Notes under the pieces: model-generated
The model's input: only the letters and a program-made list of their open reading frames with translations
What the model was told of the DNA's origin: nothing
Databases searched by the model: none
DNA from: Bacteroidota bacterium
GTDB taxonomy: Bacteria; Bacteroidota; Ignavibacteria; UBA10030; BY39
Reading direction: 5' to 3'
DNA: 64,000 nucleotides
Assembly (NCBI GenBank): GCA_030017895.1
Contig: JASEGV010000007.1
Span: 1-64,000 of the forward strand
In this document: positions 17,593-27,479 of the stretch, one piece after another
How positions within the stretch are numbered: position 1 is the stretch's first letter
Layout: each line of letters begins with the position of its first letter
Position numbers and translations under genes: made by a program

Positions 17593-18357
17593 ATGATTCA
17601 AAAAAATTTCGAGCTTACTAAAATTACACCCATAAATTCTTCCATCACAAAACTTGCTTTTCATGCTCCTGAAATAGCGAATTCCGTATTGCCGGGGCAA
17701 TTCATAAATATTAAAGTAGATGAAACTACCGTCCCTCTATTACGGCGGCCCTTCAGTGTTTATTATGTTCAAGAAAATTCTGTCGAAATTGTTTTCGGTG
17801 TAATGGGGATGGGAACAAAAAAACTGACACTTAAAAAAATAGGAGATATGCTGGATGTTTTAGGTCCTCTCGGTAAACCGTTCAATGTTTCGGATAATGA
17901 AGAACTTTCCATTTTAGTCGGAGGTGGTTTGGGTACTGCTTCGTTACCTCTTCTTCAAAAACATTTGATTCAAAAAGGGAAAAAAGTTGTCACTTTTTTA
18001 GGCGCACGGACAAAAGAATATTTGCTGAGTTCATATCTGACTGATGTTCGAACCGCAACAGATGATGGGTCGTCGGGTTATCACGGAACTGTTATTGAAC
18101 TGCTGAAACATTTTTTATTCGAAAATAAAAAAAAGAATTGTAAAATTTATGCTTGTGGCCCCACACCGATGCTTGTTACCTTAACTAATGTAACCGAAGA
18201 ATATAACATCCGTTGCGAAATATCATTAGAAACCGCAATGGCATGCGGTTTTGGAATTTGCCAGGGATGTGCAGTGGAATTAAAAAATAAAGAGGTGGGT
18301 TTTGCACTATCCTGCAAGGATGGTCCTGTTTTTAAATCAAATGAGATAATTCTGTAG
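17593..18357 (+). CDS. pyrK: Dihydroorotate dehydrogenase electron-transfer subunit PyrK
   Basis: About 254 residues from the ATG at 17593; earlier in-frame starts fall inside the previous gene (an ATG at 17566 would also be possible). It has an FAD-binding barrel with the LLRRPFSVY motif, an NAD-binding part with GGGLGTASLPLL, and a C-terminal 2Fe-2S cluster site in ACGFGICQGC plus a later cysteine. PyrK links PyrD (class 1B) to NAD. It directly abuts pyrD, whose ATG follows its stop codon with no gap. Confidence 0.92.
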   Translation: MIQKNFELTKITPINSSITKLAFHAPEIANSVLPGQFINIKVDETTVPLLRRPFSVYYVQENSVEIVFGVMGMGTKKLTLKKIGDMLDVLGPLGKPFNVSDNEELSILVGGGLGTASLPLLQKHLIQKGKKVVTFLGARTKEYLLSSYLTDVRTATDDGSSGYHGTVIELLKHFLFENKKKNCKIYACGPTPMLVTLTNVTEEYNIRCEISLETAMACGFGICQGCAVELKNKEVGFALSCKDGPVFKSNEIIL

Positions 18358-19302
18358 ATGGTAAAAACTTCATTTAAAATCGGGAATGTAGAATTTAAAA
18401 ACCGTGTGTTTGTTGCATCCGGAACCTTCGGATACGGAGATGAAGCGAGGGAGCTTTTCGATGCAACAAAAATTGGTGGAATATTTACAAAATCGCTCAC
18501 ACTAAAACCACGTAAAGGAAATCCTCCACCAAGAATAGTAGAAACTGCCAGCGGGCTTATTAACTCGATTGGATTAGCAAATATAGGTGTCGAAAAATTT
18601 ATATCCGAAAAATTACCACTCTTAAAACAATCGGAAGTAGTAATCATAGCAAACATAGCGGGCGGAACAATTGATGAATACTGTAAGGTATTGGAAAAAT
18701 TAGAATCGGCAAATGGGATAACTGCATACGAAATTAACATATCCTGCCCGAATGTCAAAGAGGGGGGACTAAACTTTGGTACCGATTTAAAAGCGACTGC
18801 TGAGATAACTAAAATCGTTCGTCGCTTAACTTCGAAACCGATTATTTTAAAACTAACTCCAAATGTTACGCGTGTTTCCGAGTTTGCAAAAGTCGCTGAA
18901 TCGGAAGGAGCTGATGCAGTTTCGTTGATTAACACATTAGTAGGAATGGCTGTTAACGTTAAAACCCGCAAACCCAAAATATCAACCGTAACCGGTGGCC
19001 TTTCGGGTCCGGCTATTAAACCAGTTGCATTAGCTAAAGTTTATGAAGTTGTGAATGCAGTAAAAATTCCTGTTTTCGGAATCGGTGGGATTGCTAACAC
19101 AAACGATGCGCTGGAGTTTTTAATTGTTGGAGCTAAAGCTGTGCAGATTGGGACTGCCAATTTCATAAACCCGAATATAAGTGTTTCGATAGCTAATGGA
19201 ATCGAAAAATTTTGCCTCGATAATGGTATCGCTGATGTTGGTATGATAGTCGGTACACTCGACACAACGGGGAATGAATCGGTTTTAAAAAGTTGGTTGT
19301 AA
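18358..19302 (+). CDS. pyrD: Dihydroorotate dehydrogenase class 1B, catalytic subunit
   Basis: 314 residues. FMN-binding barrel with VFVASGTFGYG at the start, KSLTLKPRKGNPPPR, and the class 1 motif NISCPNVKEGG containing the cysteine that acts as base in class 1 enzymes. GIGGIANTNDALEF near the C terminus is the phosphate-binding region. It oxidises dihydroorotate to orotate in pyrimidine synthesis, using NAD through PyrK encoded immediately upstream. Confidence 0.95.
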   Translation: MVKTSFKIGNVEFKNRVFVASGTFGYGDEARELFDATKIGGIFTKSLTLKPRKGNPPPRIVETASGLINSIGLANIGVEKFISEKLPLLKQSEVVIIANIAGGTIDEYCKVLEKLESANGITAYEINISCPNVKEGGLNFGTDLKATAEITKIVRRLTSKPIILKLTPNVTRVSEFAKVAESEGADAVSLINTLVGMAVNVKTRKPKISTVTGGLSGPAIKPVALAKVYEVVNAVKIPVFGIGGIANTNDALEFLIVGAKAVQIGTANFINPNISVSIANGIEKFCLDNGIADVGMIVGTLDTTGNESVLKSWL

Positions 19303-19320
19303 AAATTAAAAAATTGATAA

Positions 19321-20607
19321 TTGCATTCCTTTAACTCGACAATTAAATTTTTATACGGACTTCAAAAATTTGGTATGAAGTTCGGTTTGGATAATATCAA
19401 AAAGCTATGTGAATATTTTGGAAATCCTCATCAACACTATCCAACAATTCATATTGCTGGTACAAATGGGAAGGGATCAACAGCAGCTATGATTGCTTCA
19501 GTGCTTACTGCTTCAGGATATCGAACCGGACTCTACACATCACCTCATTTGCTAAAGTTTAACGAACGAATACGAATTGATGGAAAACCAATAAGCGATA
19601 AAGAACTTGTATTTTACACAAAACTGATTCGAGATGAGGTTGAAAAAACAAACGCTACTTTTTTCGAGGCGACTACCGCGATAGCTTTTAAATATTTTAG
19701 CGACCAAAAAATTGATATAGCTGTAATCGAAACCGGATTAGGCGGGCGTCTCGATGCAACGAACATTATTCAACCTTTAATCAGCGTCATAACAAATATC
19801 GGACTCGAGCATACAGAGTTTTTAGGCTCAACAACCTCTAAAATTGCACGCGAAAAAGCTGGTATCATTAAACGTCATGCACCTTGTTTGACTGCGGTTA
19901 GGGATGAAGATGCTTTAAAGGTTATCCAAGCGATTTCCAGGAAAAACAAATCAACATTAACTCACATCGACGATACAACAAAACTTGTTTTAGTAAAAAA
20001 CGATTTACATGCTCAGTATTTGAACCTGCAAATCGGAAAAACTAAATTCAACAAGCTAAAAATAACATTGCCTGGAAAATTTCAAGAAGACAATATTAGG
20101 TTATCGACTCAGGCAGTTAAACTACTACGGGAAAAATATTCATATAAAATTCCAGAAAAAAGCATGCGCCTCGGCTTGGCGAATGTGAAAAAGTTTTCAG
20201 GTCTTCGTGGACGTTTCGATGTCTTATCTAACAATCCTTTAATTATCGGGGACGTTGCTCACAATACACAAGCATTCACTAATCTCAAAACCACGTTTTT
20301 CCGTTTGGGAATTTATAAAGTTATTGTCGTGTTTGGACTGATGAAAGATAAAGATTTAGATACCATCGTTCAGGAAATAGGCGATTTCGCACGGGTAGTG
20401 ATTACTTGTAACCCCAAAACTGATAGAGCAATTCCAAGCGGTAGGATAGCATCAAAATTCAAATTATTCAATATCCCTTGTATTAGTGGAAAAACAGCAA
20501 AAAACAGCTTAAAAATTGCTAAAAATTATGCAAGTACTAAAGAGATAATTTTGATTACCGGATCTCATTATGTATTAGGTGAAGCGATGAATTATGTCGA
20601 TTCTTGA
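19321..20607 (+). CDS. folC: Folylpolyglutamate/dihydrofolate synthase
   Basis: About 428 residues with a TTG start. The Mur-ligase-type ATP motif HIAGTNGKGSTAAM lies near residue 47, followed by YTSPHLLKFNERIRIDG (folate binding) and ETGLGGRLDATN; the C-terminal domain carries GLRGRFDVL and GDVAHN. It adds glutamate to folates. The exact start is uncertain because no ATG lies in front of the conserved region. The promoter of rho begins across its stop codon. Confidence 0.9.
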   Translation: MHSFNSTIKFLYGLQKFGMKFGLDNIKKLCEYFGNPHQHYPTIHIAGTNGKGSTAAMIASVLTASGYRTGLYTSPHLLKFNERIRIDGKPISDKELVFYTKLIRDEVEKTNATFFEATTAIAFKYFSDQKIDIAVIETGLGGRLDATNIIQPLISVITNIGLEHTEFLGSTTSKIAREKAGIIKRHAPCLTAVRDEDALKVIQAISRKNKSTLTHIDDTTKLVLVKNDLHAQYLNLQIGKTKFNKLKITLPGKFQEDNIRLSTQAVKLLREKYSYKIPEKSMRLGLANVKKFSGLRGRFDVLSNNPLIIGDVAHNTQAFTNLKTTFFRLGIYKVIVVFGLMKDKDLDTIVQEIGDFARVVITCNPKTDRAIPSGRIASKFKLFNIPCISGKTAKNSLKIAKNYASTKEIILITGSHYVLGEAMNYVDS

Positions 20608-20632
20608 CTTTCTTTGTTTTTCAACGTATATT
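20604..20632 (+). promoter_or_regulatory. Sigma70-like promoter upstream of rho
   Basis: TTGACT (20604-20609), 17 bp, TATATT (20627-20632). It overlaps the last codons of folC and leaves a leader of about 105 bases before rho, long enough for the autoregulation known for rho in other bacteria. Confidence 0.6.
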
Positions 20633-20745
20633 TGCATAGAAATTTTAGAAGCAAAATACAAATCCAGTTTATATCCAACATCCAACGTTTTAAACATATC
20701 ATTGATAATTACCAAACCATCTAAATTATAAGAGAGAATTAACTT

Positions 20746-21999
20746 ATGCCAATGGACATCATAGAACTAAAATCAAAGAAGATAGCTGAACTCACTAAAA
20801 TTGCCAGAGAGTTAGATGTTACCGGTTATTCTGATATGCGAAAACAAGATTTAATTTTTAAAATCTTGGAAGTTCAATCGGCGAAGGACGGTATCGGTTT
20901 CAGCAAAGGCGTTTTAGAAGTTTTACCCGACGGTTACGGATTTTTGAGATCCGCTGATTATAACTATCTTCCTTCTCCTGATGATATCTACGTATCACCT
21001 TCGCAGATTAAAAAATTCGGGTTACGAACCGGTGATACTGTTAGCGGACAAGTTCGACCTCCTAAAGAAGGCGAACGATTCTTTGCACTGTTAAAGGTGG
21101 AAGGTGTTAACGAAGAAAATCCGGAGGCTATTCGCGACCGTGTTTTATTCGATAACCTCACGCCACTCTATCCTCACGAAAAATTAAAGTTAGAAACATC
21201 ACCCGGCGAACATGCAATGCGTATTATGGATTTATTAGCTCCCATCGGAAAAGGGCAACGCGGAATGATTGTATCTCCTCCAAAAGCCGGCAAAACAGTT
21301 TTACTGCAAAAAATTGCAAACAGCATCAAACGAAATCATCCCGAAGTTCATCTAATCGTTTTATTAATCGATGAACGTCCTGAAGAAGTTACCGATATGG
21401 AACGTTCAGTTCAAGCCGAAGTTATCAGTTCAACTTTCGATGAACCTGCCGACCGGCACGTACAGGTTTCCGATATGGTTTTGGAAAAAGCAAAACGATT
21501 GGTGGAAGCTAAAAAAGATGTAGTTATTCTACTCGATAGTATCACCCGTTTAGCACGTGCACATAATACAGTTGTTCCTCATAGTGGAAAAATACTCTCA
21601 GGTGGTGTTGATGCAAATGCACTGCAACGTCCGAAACGCTTTTTTGGAGCCGCTCGTAATATCGAGGAAGGCGGAAGTTTAACAATTATTGCAACAGCCC
21701 TTGTAGAAACCGGAAGCAGAATGGACGAAGTTATCTTCGAAGAATTCAAGGGTACAGGTAATATGGAAATTATACTTGACCGCAAACTTTCCGATAGAAG
21801 GGTATATCCATCTTATGATGTTAATCGATCCGGTACACGTAAAGAAGAAATTTTGCTCGAACCTGATGATTTGAATAGAATTTGGATACTCAGGAAGCTT
21901 TTAAGCGATTTTTCGACTGTGGAAGCAATGGAGTTTTTACTCGATAAAATGCGAGGAACTAAAACGAACAAAGAGTTCTTACGGGTTATGAACAGTTAA
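20746..21999 (+). CDS. rho: Transcription termination factor Rho
   Basis: 417 residues. N-terminal Rho helix-turn domain ([20 protein letters not shown]), RNA-binding cold-shock-like domain with [14 protein letters not shown], then the ATPase with P-loop [14 protein letters not shown] (about residue 180), [12 protein letters not shown] and the Q/R-loop region [21 protein letters not shown]. It is a hexameric RNA helicase that ends transcription. No large insertion domain is present. Confidence 0.97.
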   Translation: MPMDIIELKSKKIAELTKIARELDVTGYSDMRKQDLIFKILEVQSAKDGIGFSKGVLEVLPDGYGFLRSADYNYLPSPDDIYVSPSQIKKFGLRTGDTVSGQVRPPKEGERFFALLKVEGVNEENPEAIRDRVLFDNLTPLYPHEKLKLETSPGEHAMRIMDLLAPIGKGQRGMIVSPPKAGKTVLLQKIANSIKRNHPEVHLIVLLIDERPEEVTDMERSVQAEVISSTFDEPADRHVQVSDMVLEKAKRLVEAKKDVVILLDSITRLARAHNTVVPHSGKILSGGVDANALQRPKRFFGAARNIEEGGSLTIIATALVETGSRMDEVIFEEFKGTGNMEIILDRKLSDRRVYPSYDVNRSGTRKEEILLEPDDLNRIWILRKLLSDFSTVEAMEFLLDKMRGTKTNKEFLRVMNS

Positions 22000-22021
22000 C
22001 AAGGTTTATCTCATCGAGTTT

Positions 22022-22050
22022 AGCCCCCTTGAAACGGGGGCTTTTTTTTT
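22022..22050 (+). terminator. Intrinsic terminator after rho
   Basis: GCCCCC and GGGGGC pair around a 7-base loop and are followed by a run of nine to ten T residues, an unambiguous rho-independent terminator. Confidence 0.93.
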
Positions 22051-22067
22051 AAAATATCAAAAAAGGC

Positions 22068-22096
22068 TTGACTTTCTCGTTGACAAGACTTAAATT
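22068..22096 (+). promoter_or_regulatory. Sigma70-like promoter of the OmpA-family gene
   Basis: TTGACT (22068-22073), 17 bp, TAAATT (22091-22096); the ATG at 22126 follows about 23 bases after the expected transcription start. Confidence 0.55.
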
Positions 22097-22125
22097 AACA
22101 GAGCCATCAAAAACTTTAACATTGA

Positions 22126-23649
22126 ATGAAAAATCTCAAGTATTTGTTATTCTTTGCCGTATCAACTTATCTAATCCATAATATAACATTCTCTCAAAGG
22201 CTTGAAGAAGGGTTAGGACTTGGATTAAGTTTTGGAACTGCTATGGCGAAAACCGATGTCGGTGGATATATACCCAAACCGATTACTCGGATTTTTTCTC
22301 GTTACCACACTTCCGACATTTTAGCTTTCGAGGCGGGCTTTGGTTTCGGTATGGTAGAAGGAAAAAAAATTGGTTTCTTTTCTTCTAAAATCATCCCAAT
22401 AGATATCCGATTCAATTTATCTGCATTCCCCAATTCTCGAATCAGGCCTTACTTTTTTAGTGGTATTAGTTTAATGAATTTCAATCCTGTTGATGAAAAC
22501 GAAAGGAAACTTCCTCGTAATGCTCGGGGTGATTATTCTAAATGGATGGGTGTGATACCCTCAGGTGCTGGTATTCAATATTTTATTACAAACAATTCCA
22601 TAATCGAATTGACCGGTATGTATGCTTTAGGAACAAAAGACTATTTGGACGATAGAAAAATAAATAACAATAACGACGGATATTTTTTATTCGGTCTGAA
22701 TGTTTATGCTTTCTTCGAATCTGGAAATGCTGATTCGGATGGTGATCAGTTAAAAAATAAAGACGAAAAGCAATTCGGCACCGACCCCAATAATCCTGAT
22801 ACTGACGGTGATCGTCTGAAAGATGGAGAAGAAGTTTTTACTTATCTAACAAATCCTCTTAAAAGAGATACCGACGACGATGGCTTGTCGGATTATGACG
22901 AAATTTTTTTATATCGAACAAATCCGAATAATGCTGATACAGACGGAGATGGTCTTATCGATGGAGATGAAATCAAAATCTATAAAACAGATCCACTGAT
23001 TGCTGACACAGATAAAGATGGATTAAATGATGGCGAAGAAGTTTTAACATACAAAACAGATCCACTAAATGCTGATACCGATGAAGATGGGTTAACGGAC
23101 GGTGAAGAAGTTTTACAACACAAGACAGACCCCTTAAAAAAGGACTCCGACGAAGATGGTTTAACAGATTATGATGAGGTAAGAATCCATGTTACAGATC
23201 CATTGAATAAAGATACCGATAATGGCGGAATCCCCGATGGAAAAGAAGTCGAAAAAGGAAAAAATCCTAACGATCCGACTGATGATGTAGTCTTTATTCC
23301 TGATGTTGGACAGAAACTTAGTTTGAGAGGAATTAACTTCGAATTCAACAGTGCACGGTTACTGCCGAGTTCAGAGGATACATTAAAATTTGTTGCTGCC
23401 GGCTTATTAGCAAACCCTGAGATTCATGTTGAAATAAGTGGACATACCGATAATATCGGATCTGCAAAATCTAATGAATTACTCTCGTTACGACGTTCCG
23501 AGGCAGTAAAAAGCTTTATTGTTAGCAGAGGTGTTGCAGCAGATCGGATAACCACTGTTGGTTATGGATTTTCTCGTCCAATCTCTGATAACGTAACTGA
23601 AGGTGGCAGAGCGAAAAATAGAAGAGTTGAGTTTTTAAGAATTAAATAA
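22126..23649 (+). CDS. OmpA-family outer-membrane protein with thrombospondin type 3 repeats
   Basis: 507 residues. A signal peptide (1-24) precedes a beta-barrel-like domain to about residue 200. Eight calcium-binding TSP3-type units of 23 residues (DTDGDGLxDGxE...TDP) span about residues 204-387. A C-terminal OmpA peptidoglycan-binding domain (about 395-507) carries ISGHTDNIGSAKSNELLSLRR and AKNRRVEFLRIK. It should tie the outer membrane to peptidoglycan, with a rigid calcium-loaded stalk between. It has its own promoter and follows the rho terminator. Confidence 0.92.
   Translation: MKNLKYLLFFAVSTYLIHNITFSQRLEEGLGLGLSFGTAMAKTDVGGYIPKPITRIFSRYHTSDILAFEAGFGFGMVEGKKIGFFSSKIIPIDIRFNLSAFPNSRIRPYFFSGISLMNFNPVDENERKLPRNARGDYSKWMGVIPSGAGIQYFITNNSIIELTGMYALGTKDYLDDRKINNNNDGYFLFGLNVYAFFESGNADSDGDQLKNKDEKQFGTDPNNPDTDGDRLKDGEEVFTYLTNPLKRDTDDDGLSDYDEIFLYRTNPNNADTDGDGLIDGDEIKIYKTDPLIADTDKDGLNDGEEVLTYKTDPLNADTDEDGLTDGEEVLQHKTDPLKKDSDEDGLTDYDEVRIHVTDPLNKDTDNGGIPDGKEVEKGKNPNDPTDDVVFIPDVGQKLSLRGINFEFNSARLLPSSEDTLKFVAAGLLANPEIHVEISGHTDNIGSAKSNELLSLRRSEAVKSFIVSRGVAADRITTVGYGFSRPISDNVTEGGRAKNRRVEFLRIK
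22735..23285 (+). repeat. Tandem 69-bp coding repeat (TSP3 units)
   Basis: Eight consecutive units of 23 codons within the OmpA-family gene, each beginning with an Asp-rich D(T/S)DxDGL loop. Units are diverged in DNA sequence but keep exact 69-base spacing. Confidence 0.85.
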
Positions 23650-23676
23650 ATTGAAATAAATAATTAGGAGGGAAAA

Positions 23677-24852
23677 ATGAGAGAAGCTGTTATTGTTAGT
23701 GCAGTACGAACTCCAATCGGTTCGTTTGGTGGTACTTTAAGTGGAATATCCGCACCACGACTTGGTGCTATAGTAATTGTTGAGGCGCTCAAAAGAGGCA
23801 ACGTTCCAAAAGAGCAAGTGAATGAAGTTATAATGGGTTCCGTTTTAACAGCAGGTATGGGACAGGCGCCTGCTCGGCAAGCATCTATATACGCAGGTTT
23901 ACCAGAAAGCGTCGAGTGCATGACGATTAACAAAGTATGCGGTTCAGGTTTGAAATCTGTAATGCTGGCTGCTCAATCAATAATGTTAGGCGATGCTGAT
24001 GTGATTGTTGCGGGTGGTATGGAAAGTATGTCGAATGTTCCTTATATGCTCGATAAGGCACGCACAGGTTATCGGATGGGACACGGACAGCTAACCGACT
24101 TGATGGTTTCCGACGGTTTGTGGGATGTGTACAATAATTTTCACATGGGGAATGCAGCCGAAATTTGTGCCAAAGAATTTCAAATTTCCCGTGAAATGCA
24201 GGATGAGTTTGCTACGCAGAGTTATAAACGCGCAATTGAAGCACAGAAGAATTATTGGTTCAAAGATGAAATTGTTCCGGTAACAATCGAACAAAAAGGA
24301 AGCGATCCGTTAATCGTTAGCGAGGATGAGGAACCCAAGAAAGTTAAATTCGAAAAAATTCCAACATTAAAAGCCGCATTCCTAAAAGAGGGGACAGTTA
24401 CGGCTGCTAATGCTTCAAAAATTAATGATGGCGCTGCGGCAGTTGTGGTAATGTCGAAAGAAAAAGCCGATGAACTTGGCATCAAGCCGCTTGTAAAACT
24501 TGTTTCTTACGCATCGTTTGCTAAAAAACCAGAATGGTTCACAACAGCACCAGCCGATGCAATAACTAAAGTTTTGAAAAAAGCAGGTTTGTCGTTAAAT
24601 GATATTGATTTATTCGAAGTAAACGAAGCATTTTCGGTCGTTAATTTAGCTGTGAATAAAATTCTAAATTTAGATTCCAACAAAATTAACGTCCACGGTG
24701 GAGCCGTCGCACTCGGTCATCCTATCGGTGCAAGTGGGACAAGATTACTTGTTACTTTAATTAATGCAATGAAGTTAAAAAATTTAAAGCGAGGCTTGGC
24801 TACTGCCTGTATAGGTGGCGGCGAGGCAAGCGCCATAATTATAGAACAATAA
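23677..24852 (+). CDS. Acetyl-CoA C-acetyltransferase (thiolase)
   Basis: 391 residues. Nucleophile C88 in INKVCGSGLKS, GHPIGASGTR with the catalytic histidine near residue 348, and the second active-site cysteine in ATACIGGGEAS. Ribosome-binding site AGGAGGG precedes the ATG. It condenses or cleaves acetoacetyl-CoA. It is followed by 3-hydroxybutyryl-CoA dehydrogenase (15 bases) and, after two restriction-modification genes, by acyl-CoA dehydrogenase, so the set could run butyrate/short-chain fatty-acid metabolism. Confidence 0.94.
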   Translation: MREAVIVSAVRTPIGSFGGTLSGISAPRLGAIVIVEALKRGNVPKEQVNEVIMGSVLTAGMGQAPARQASIYAGLPESVECMTINKVCGSGLKSVMLAAQSIMLGDADVIVAGGMESMSNVPYMLDKARTGYRMGHGQLTDLMVSDGLWDVYNNFHMGNAAEICAKEFQISREMQDEFATQSYKRAIEAQKNYWFKDEIVPVTIEQKGSDPLIVSEDEEPKKVKFEKIPTLKAAFLKEGTVTAANASKINDGAAAVVVMSKEKADELGIKPLVKLVSYASFAKKPEWFTTAPADAITKVLKKAGLSLNDIDLFEVNEAFSVVNLAVNKILNLDSNKINVHGGAVALGHPIGASGTRLLVTLINAMKLKNLKRGLATACIGGGEASAIIIEQ

Positions 24853-24867
24853 ACGAAAGGAAAGTTT

Positions 24868-25725
24868 ATGAAAAATATTACAATTATTGGCGCAGGAACT
24901 ATGGGCAACGGCATTGCCCATGTTTTTGCTCAGTTCGGTTTTTCTGTAACCATCAACGATGTAAAACAGGAATTTATCGACCGGGCATTTAAAACAATAA
25001 CCGGTAATTTAGATAGGCAAATTAAAAAAGGAACTTTAACTGAAGAACAAAAATCTGCTACCCTTGCCAATATAAAGGGTGAATTATCAACAGTCGAGGC
25101 AGTCAAGAATGCTAATTTGATTATTGAAGCGGCAACTGAGGATAAACAATTAAAATTTAATATTTTTAAAACAATCGATGCGAACGCACCGGTCGATGCC
25201 ATTTTAGCTACTAACACATCGTCGATTTCTATTACTGAAATTGCGGCGGTTACTAAACGGCCAGATAAAGTTATAGGAATGCACTTTATGAATCCGGTTC
25301 CCGTTATGAAATTGATCGAAGTGATACGCGGTTTAGCTACCTCGAACGAAACATATAACTCAATAAAAACACTCGCTGAAAAAATAGAAAAAACTCCTGT
25401 CGAAGTAAACGACTACCCCGGATTTGTTGCTAACCGAATATTGATGCCGATGATTAACGAAGCCATTTATTCTGTAATGGAAGGTGTTGCTACTGCTGAA
25501 TCGGTGGATACTGTGATGAAGCTTGGTGCGAATCATCCTATGGGACCATTGCAGCTTGCCGATTTTATCGGGTTGGATGTTTGTTTAGCAATTATGGATG
25601 TAATGCACACCGGTATTGGCGATCCAAAATATAGACCTTGTCCGTTGCTTAAAAAAATGGTGGCATCAGGAAATTTGGGTAGAAAAACCGGTAAAGGCTT
25701 TTACGATTATACACAAAACAAATGA
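24868..25725 (+). CDS. hbd: 3-hydroxybutyryl-CoA dehydrogenase
   Basis: 285 residues. NAD-binding [17 protein letters not shown] at residue 4, the catalytic region [13 protein letters not shown]...[17 protein letters not shown], and a C-terminal helical domain with [16 protein letters not shown]. It interconverts acetoacetyl-CoA and 3-hydroxybutyryl-CoA. Its last four bases overlap the start of a DNA methyltransferase, an unexpected neighbour. Confidence 0.94.
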   Translation: MKNITIIGAGTMGNGIAHVFAQFGFSVTINDVKQEFIDRAFKTITGNLDRQIKKGTLTEEQKSATLANIKGELSTVEAVKNANLIIEAATEDKQLKFNIFKTIDANAPVDAILATNTSSISITEIAAVTKRPDKVIGMHFMNPVPVMKLIEVIRGLATSNETYNSIKTLAEKIEKTPVEVNDYPGFVANRILMPMINEAIYSVMEGVATAESVDTVMKLGANHPMGPLQLADFIGLDVCLAIMDVMHTGIGDPKYRPCPLLKKMVASGNLGRKTGKGFYDYTQNK

Positions 25726-26603
25726 ACAATAAAATATTAAATACCGATTCAATCAAGCTGTTATCAAATTCTAAATTGGATGAGATAGTTGATTTAACTT
25801 TTCTCGATCCTCCATTTAATCAAAATAAGGATTACAATTATTTTGATGACAACTTACCCGATGAAGAGTATTGGCAGTTGATGTTAAAGACGTGCAGGGG
25901 TATTTATAATGCAACTTCTCCTGGCGGTGCCATTTACTTTATGCAGCGAGAAAAAAACACTGAACAAGTATTAAAATGTTTACGCGACTCTGACTGGACT
26001 TTTCAAAATTTGATTATTTGGAAAAAGAAAACATCAGCAGTACCAAGTAATTACAAATACGGCAAGCAGTATCAAATTATTGCTTTTGCTACAAAAGGGA
26101 ATTCTCCGAGAGTTTTTAACAAACTTCGTATCTCGCCGCCACTTCCGGGGAATTATAAGTTTGAACGAGAAAATGGTATTTACGTGACTGACGTTTGGGA
26201 TGATATTCGAGAATTAACTTCAGGGTATTATGCCGGTGATGAAGCTATACGGACCAATGAAGGAGGACGTTTTCATAAACAGCAATCTCCGATTTCACTT
26301 CTGCTTCGGATTCTTCTTTCATCAACAGGAATCGGTGATACAGTTTTTGATCCGTTTGCAGGAACAGGTACAACATGCGTCGTTGCAGAACAGCTATCAA
26401 GAAAATCTATCGGTATAGAAATAGACCCGGCAAATATAGAGTGTATCACTAAACGATTAACATCAATACGAGAGGCAGATTCTATCGCAAAATATTATAA
26501 AGATTATTCCTACACAGAAAATCTTAAAAATATTTGGAATTCATCAATCGATGTAACTCCGAAGAAAAAAGACACAGCAACCCTTAATCTTTTCGCAGAA
26601 TAA
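25722..26603 (+). CDS. Type II DNA methyltransferase, beta-class (N6-adenine or N4-cytosine)
   Basis: 293 residues. Catalytic motif IV (DPPF, near residue 30) precedes the SAM-binding motif [17 protein letters not shown] (about residues 208-223). This order defines the beta class of amino-methyltransferases. DPPF fits m6A more often than m4C, but the target is not readable from sequence. Its start overlaps hbd by 4 bases (ATGA). The gene two bases downstream is a probable restriction endonuclease, so the pair is a likely complete restriction-modification system inserted in a fatty-acid operon. Confidence 0.9.
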   Translation: MNNKILNTDSIKLLSNSKLDEIVDLTFLDPPFNQNKDYNYFDDNLPDEEYWQLMLKTCRGIYNATSPGGAIYFMQREKNTEQVLKCLRDSDWTFQNLIIWKKKTSAVPSNYKYGKQYQIIAFATKGNSPRVFNKLRISPPLPGNYKFERENGIYVTDVWDDIRELTSGYYAGDEAIRTNEGGRFHKQQSPISLLLRILLSSTGIGDTVFDPFAGTGTTCVVAEQLSRKSIGIEIDPANIECITKRLTSIREADSIAKYYKDYSYTENLKNIWNSSIDVTPKKKDTATLNLFAE

Positions 26604-26605
26604 AA

Positions 26606-27439
26606 ATGTATTCAATCTTTCATTTTTTTGATTCGTTATTACACAATCGTGAAAAATTTTATAAGGTAAAGAAGCTGGAAAATTTTATTTATGATGAAAA
26701 ACTTTTGTCGTGTAAAAATTCCGGGATTTTTCCTGATATGGCGATTCGATTAAATGCTTATCCACAAGAATTAACAGGCGGTGAACTGATTGAACTGAAG
26801 GATAGTGGTAGTTATACTGTTTCATCTTTTAACTCGACAATTCCATCTAGTAAGAAAAAAATATCGAGAATAATTCAAGGCGAAAAAAGTGTTATTAAAG
26901 AACAAATGGAGAAAGTGGGAGACGATATTTATTCTCTACCGATAAGAGATGTTTATTATTTAGTTCGTGGCAAGAAAAATAAAACAATAAAAGTATGTCT
27001 GGTTCATGGTAGTTTTTTTGAAACGACCCCGATAGAAAATCTTATAAGCCAATCATTCGCTCAAGTTCTTGATGAACGATTACTGCATAGCGATATTCAA
27101 CTTTCCGATGAAACAAGAAAAAGCCTTCTTTCTATCTTCTCGCAGCAAGAAAACTTCAGTAAAGTAAGAAATGTAGATAACGCGTCAGTTAAACTACGTT
27201 TTAGAATAATGACGGAAGTGAAGAAAGAGGGGAATATTCTTAATCCTAAATTATATCCCGAAATAAAGGATAACTCCATCAACCTTATATTGCCTTGCTA
27301 TACTGAAACTGAAAGAGAGGATTCGATTCGCAAGGTTAAAAATTCAACTAAACCAACAAACTATAAATTACTTAGGTCGTTCTTGATTAAGCATCCGTTG
27401 AATGGACCATTTTTAGTATTTCAAACTGATCTAAAATGA
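26606..27439 (+). CDS. Probable type II restriction endonuclease (PD-(D/E)xK)
   Basis: 277 residues. A PD-(D/E)xK-type active site is visible: P43-D44 in FPDMAIRLN and E63-x-K65 in GGELIELKDSGSY, 18 residues apart, followed by the SSFNSTIPSSKK segment. Position right after a beta-class methyltransferase gene and with nearly no spacing strongly supports a restriction enzyme. The specificity is unknown. The gene looks full length, so the system may be active. AT content seems a little higher than in the flanking metabolic genes. Confidence 0.75.
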   Translation: MYSIFHFFDSLLHNREKFYKVKKLENFIYDEKLLSCKNSGIFPDMAIRLNAYPQELTGGELIELKDSGSYTVSSFNSTIPSSKKKISRIIQGEKSVIKEQMEKVGDDIYSLPIRDVYYLVRGKKNKTIKVCLVHGSFFETTPIENLISQSFAQVLDERLLHSDIQLSDETRKSLLSIFSQQENFSKVRNVDNASVKLRFRIMTEVKKEGNILNPKLYPEIKDNSINLILPCYTETEREDSIRKVKNSTKPTNYKLLRSFLIKHPLNGPFLVFQTDLK

Positions 27440-27479
27440 AACGACAATACACCCAATAATTTTAAAAAATAGGTACACT

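Noticed and set aside
18147-18977. A 276-residue minus-strand frame over pyrK and pyrD
   Set aside because: It overlaps two well-identified genes completely and its translation has the low-information look of an antisense shadow.
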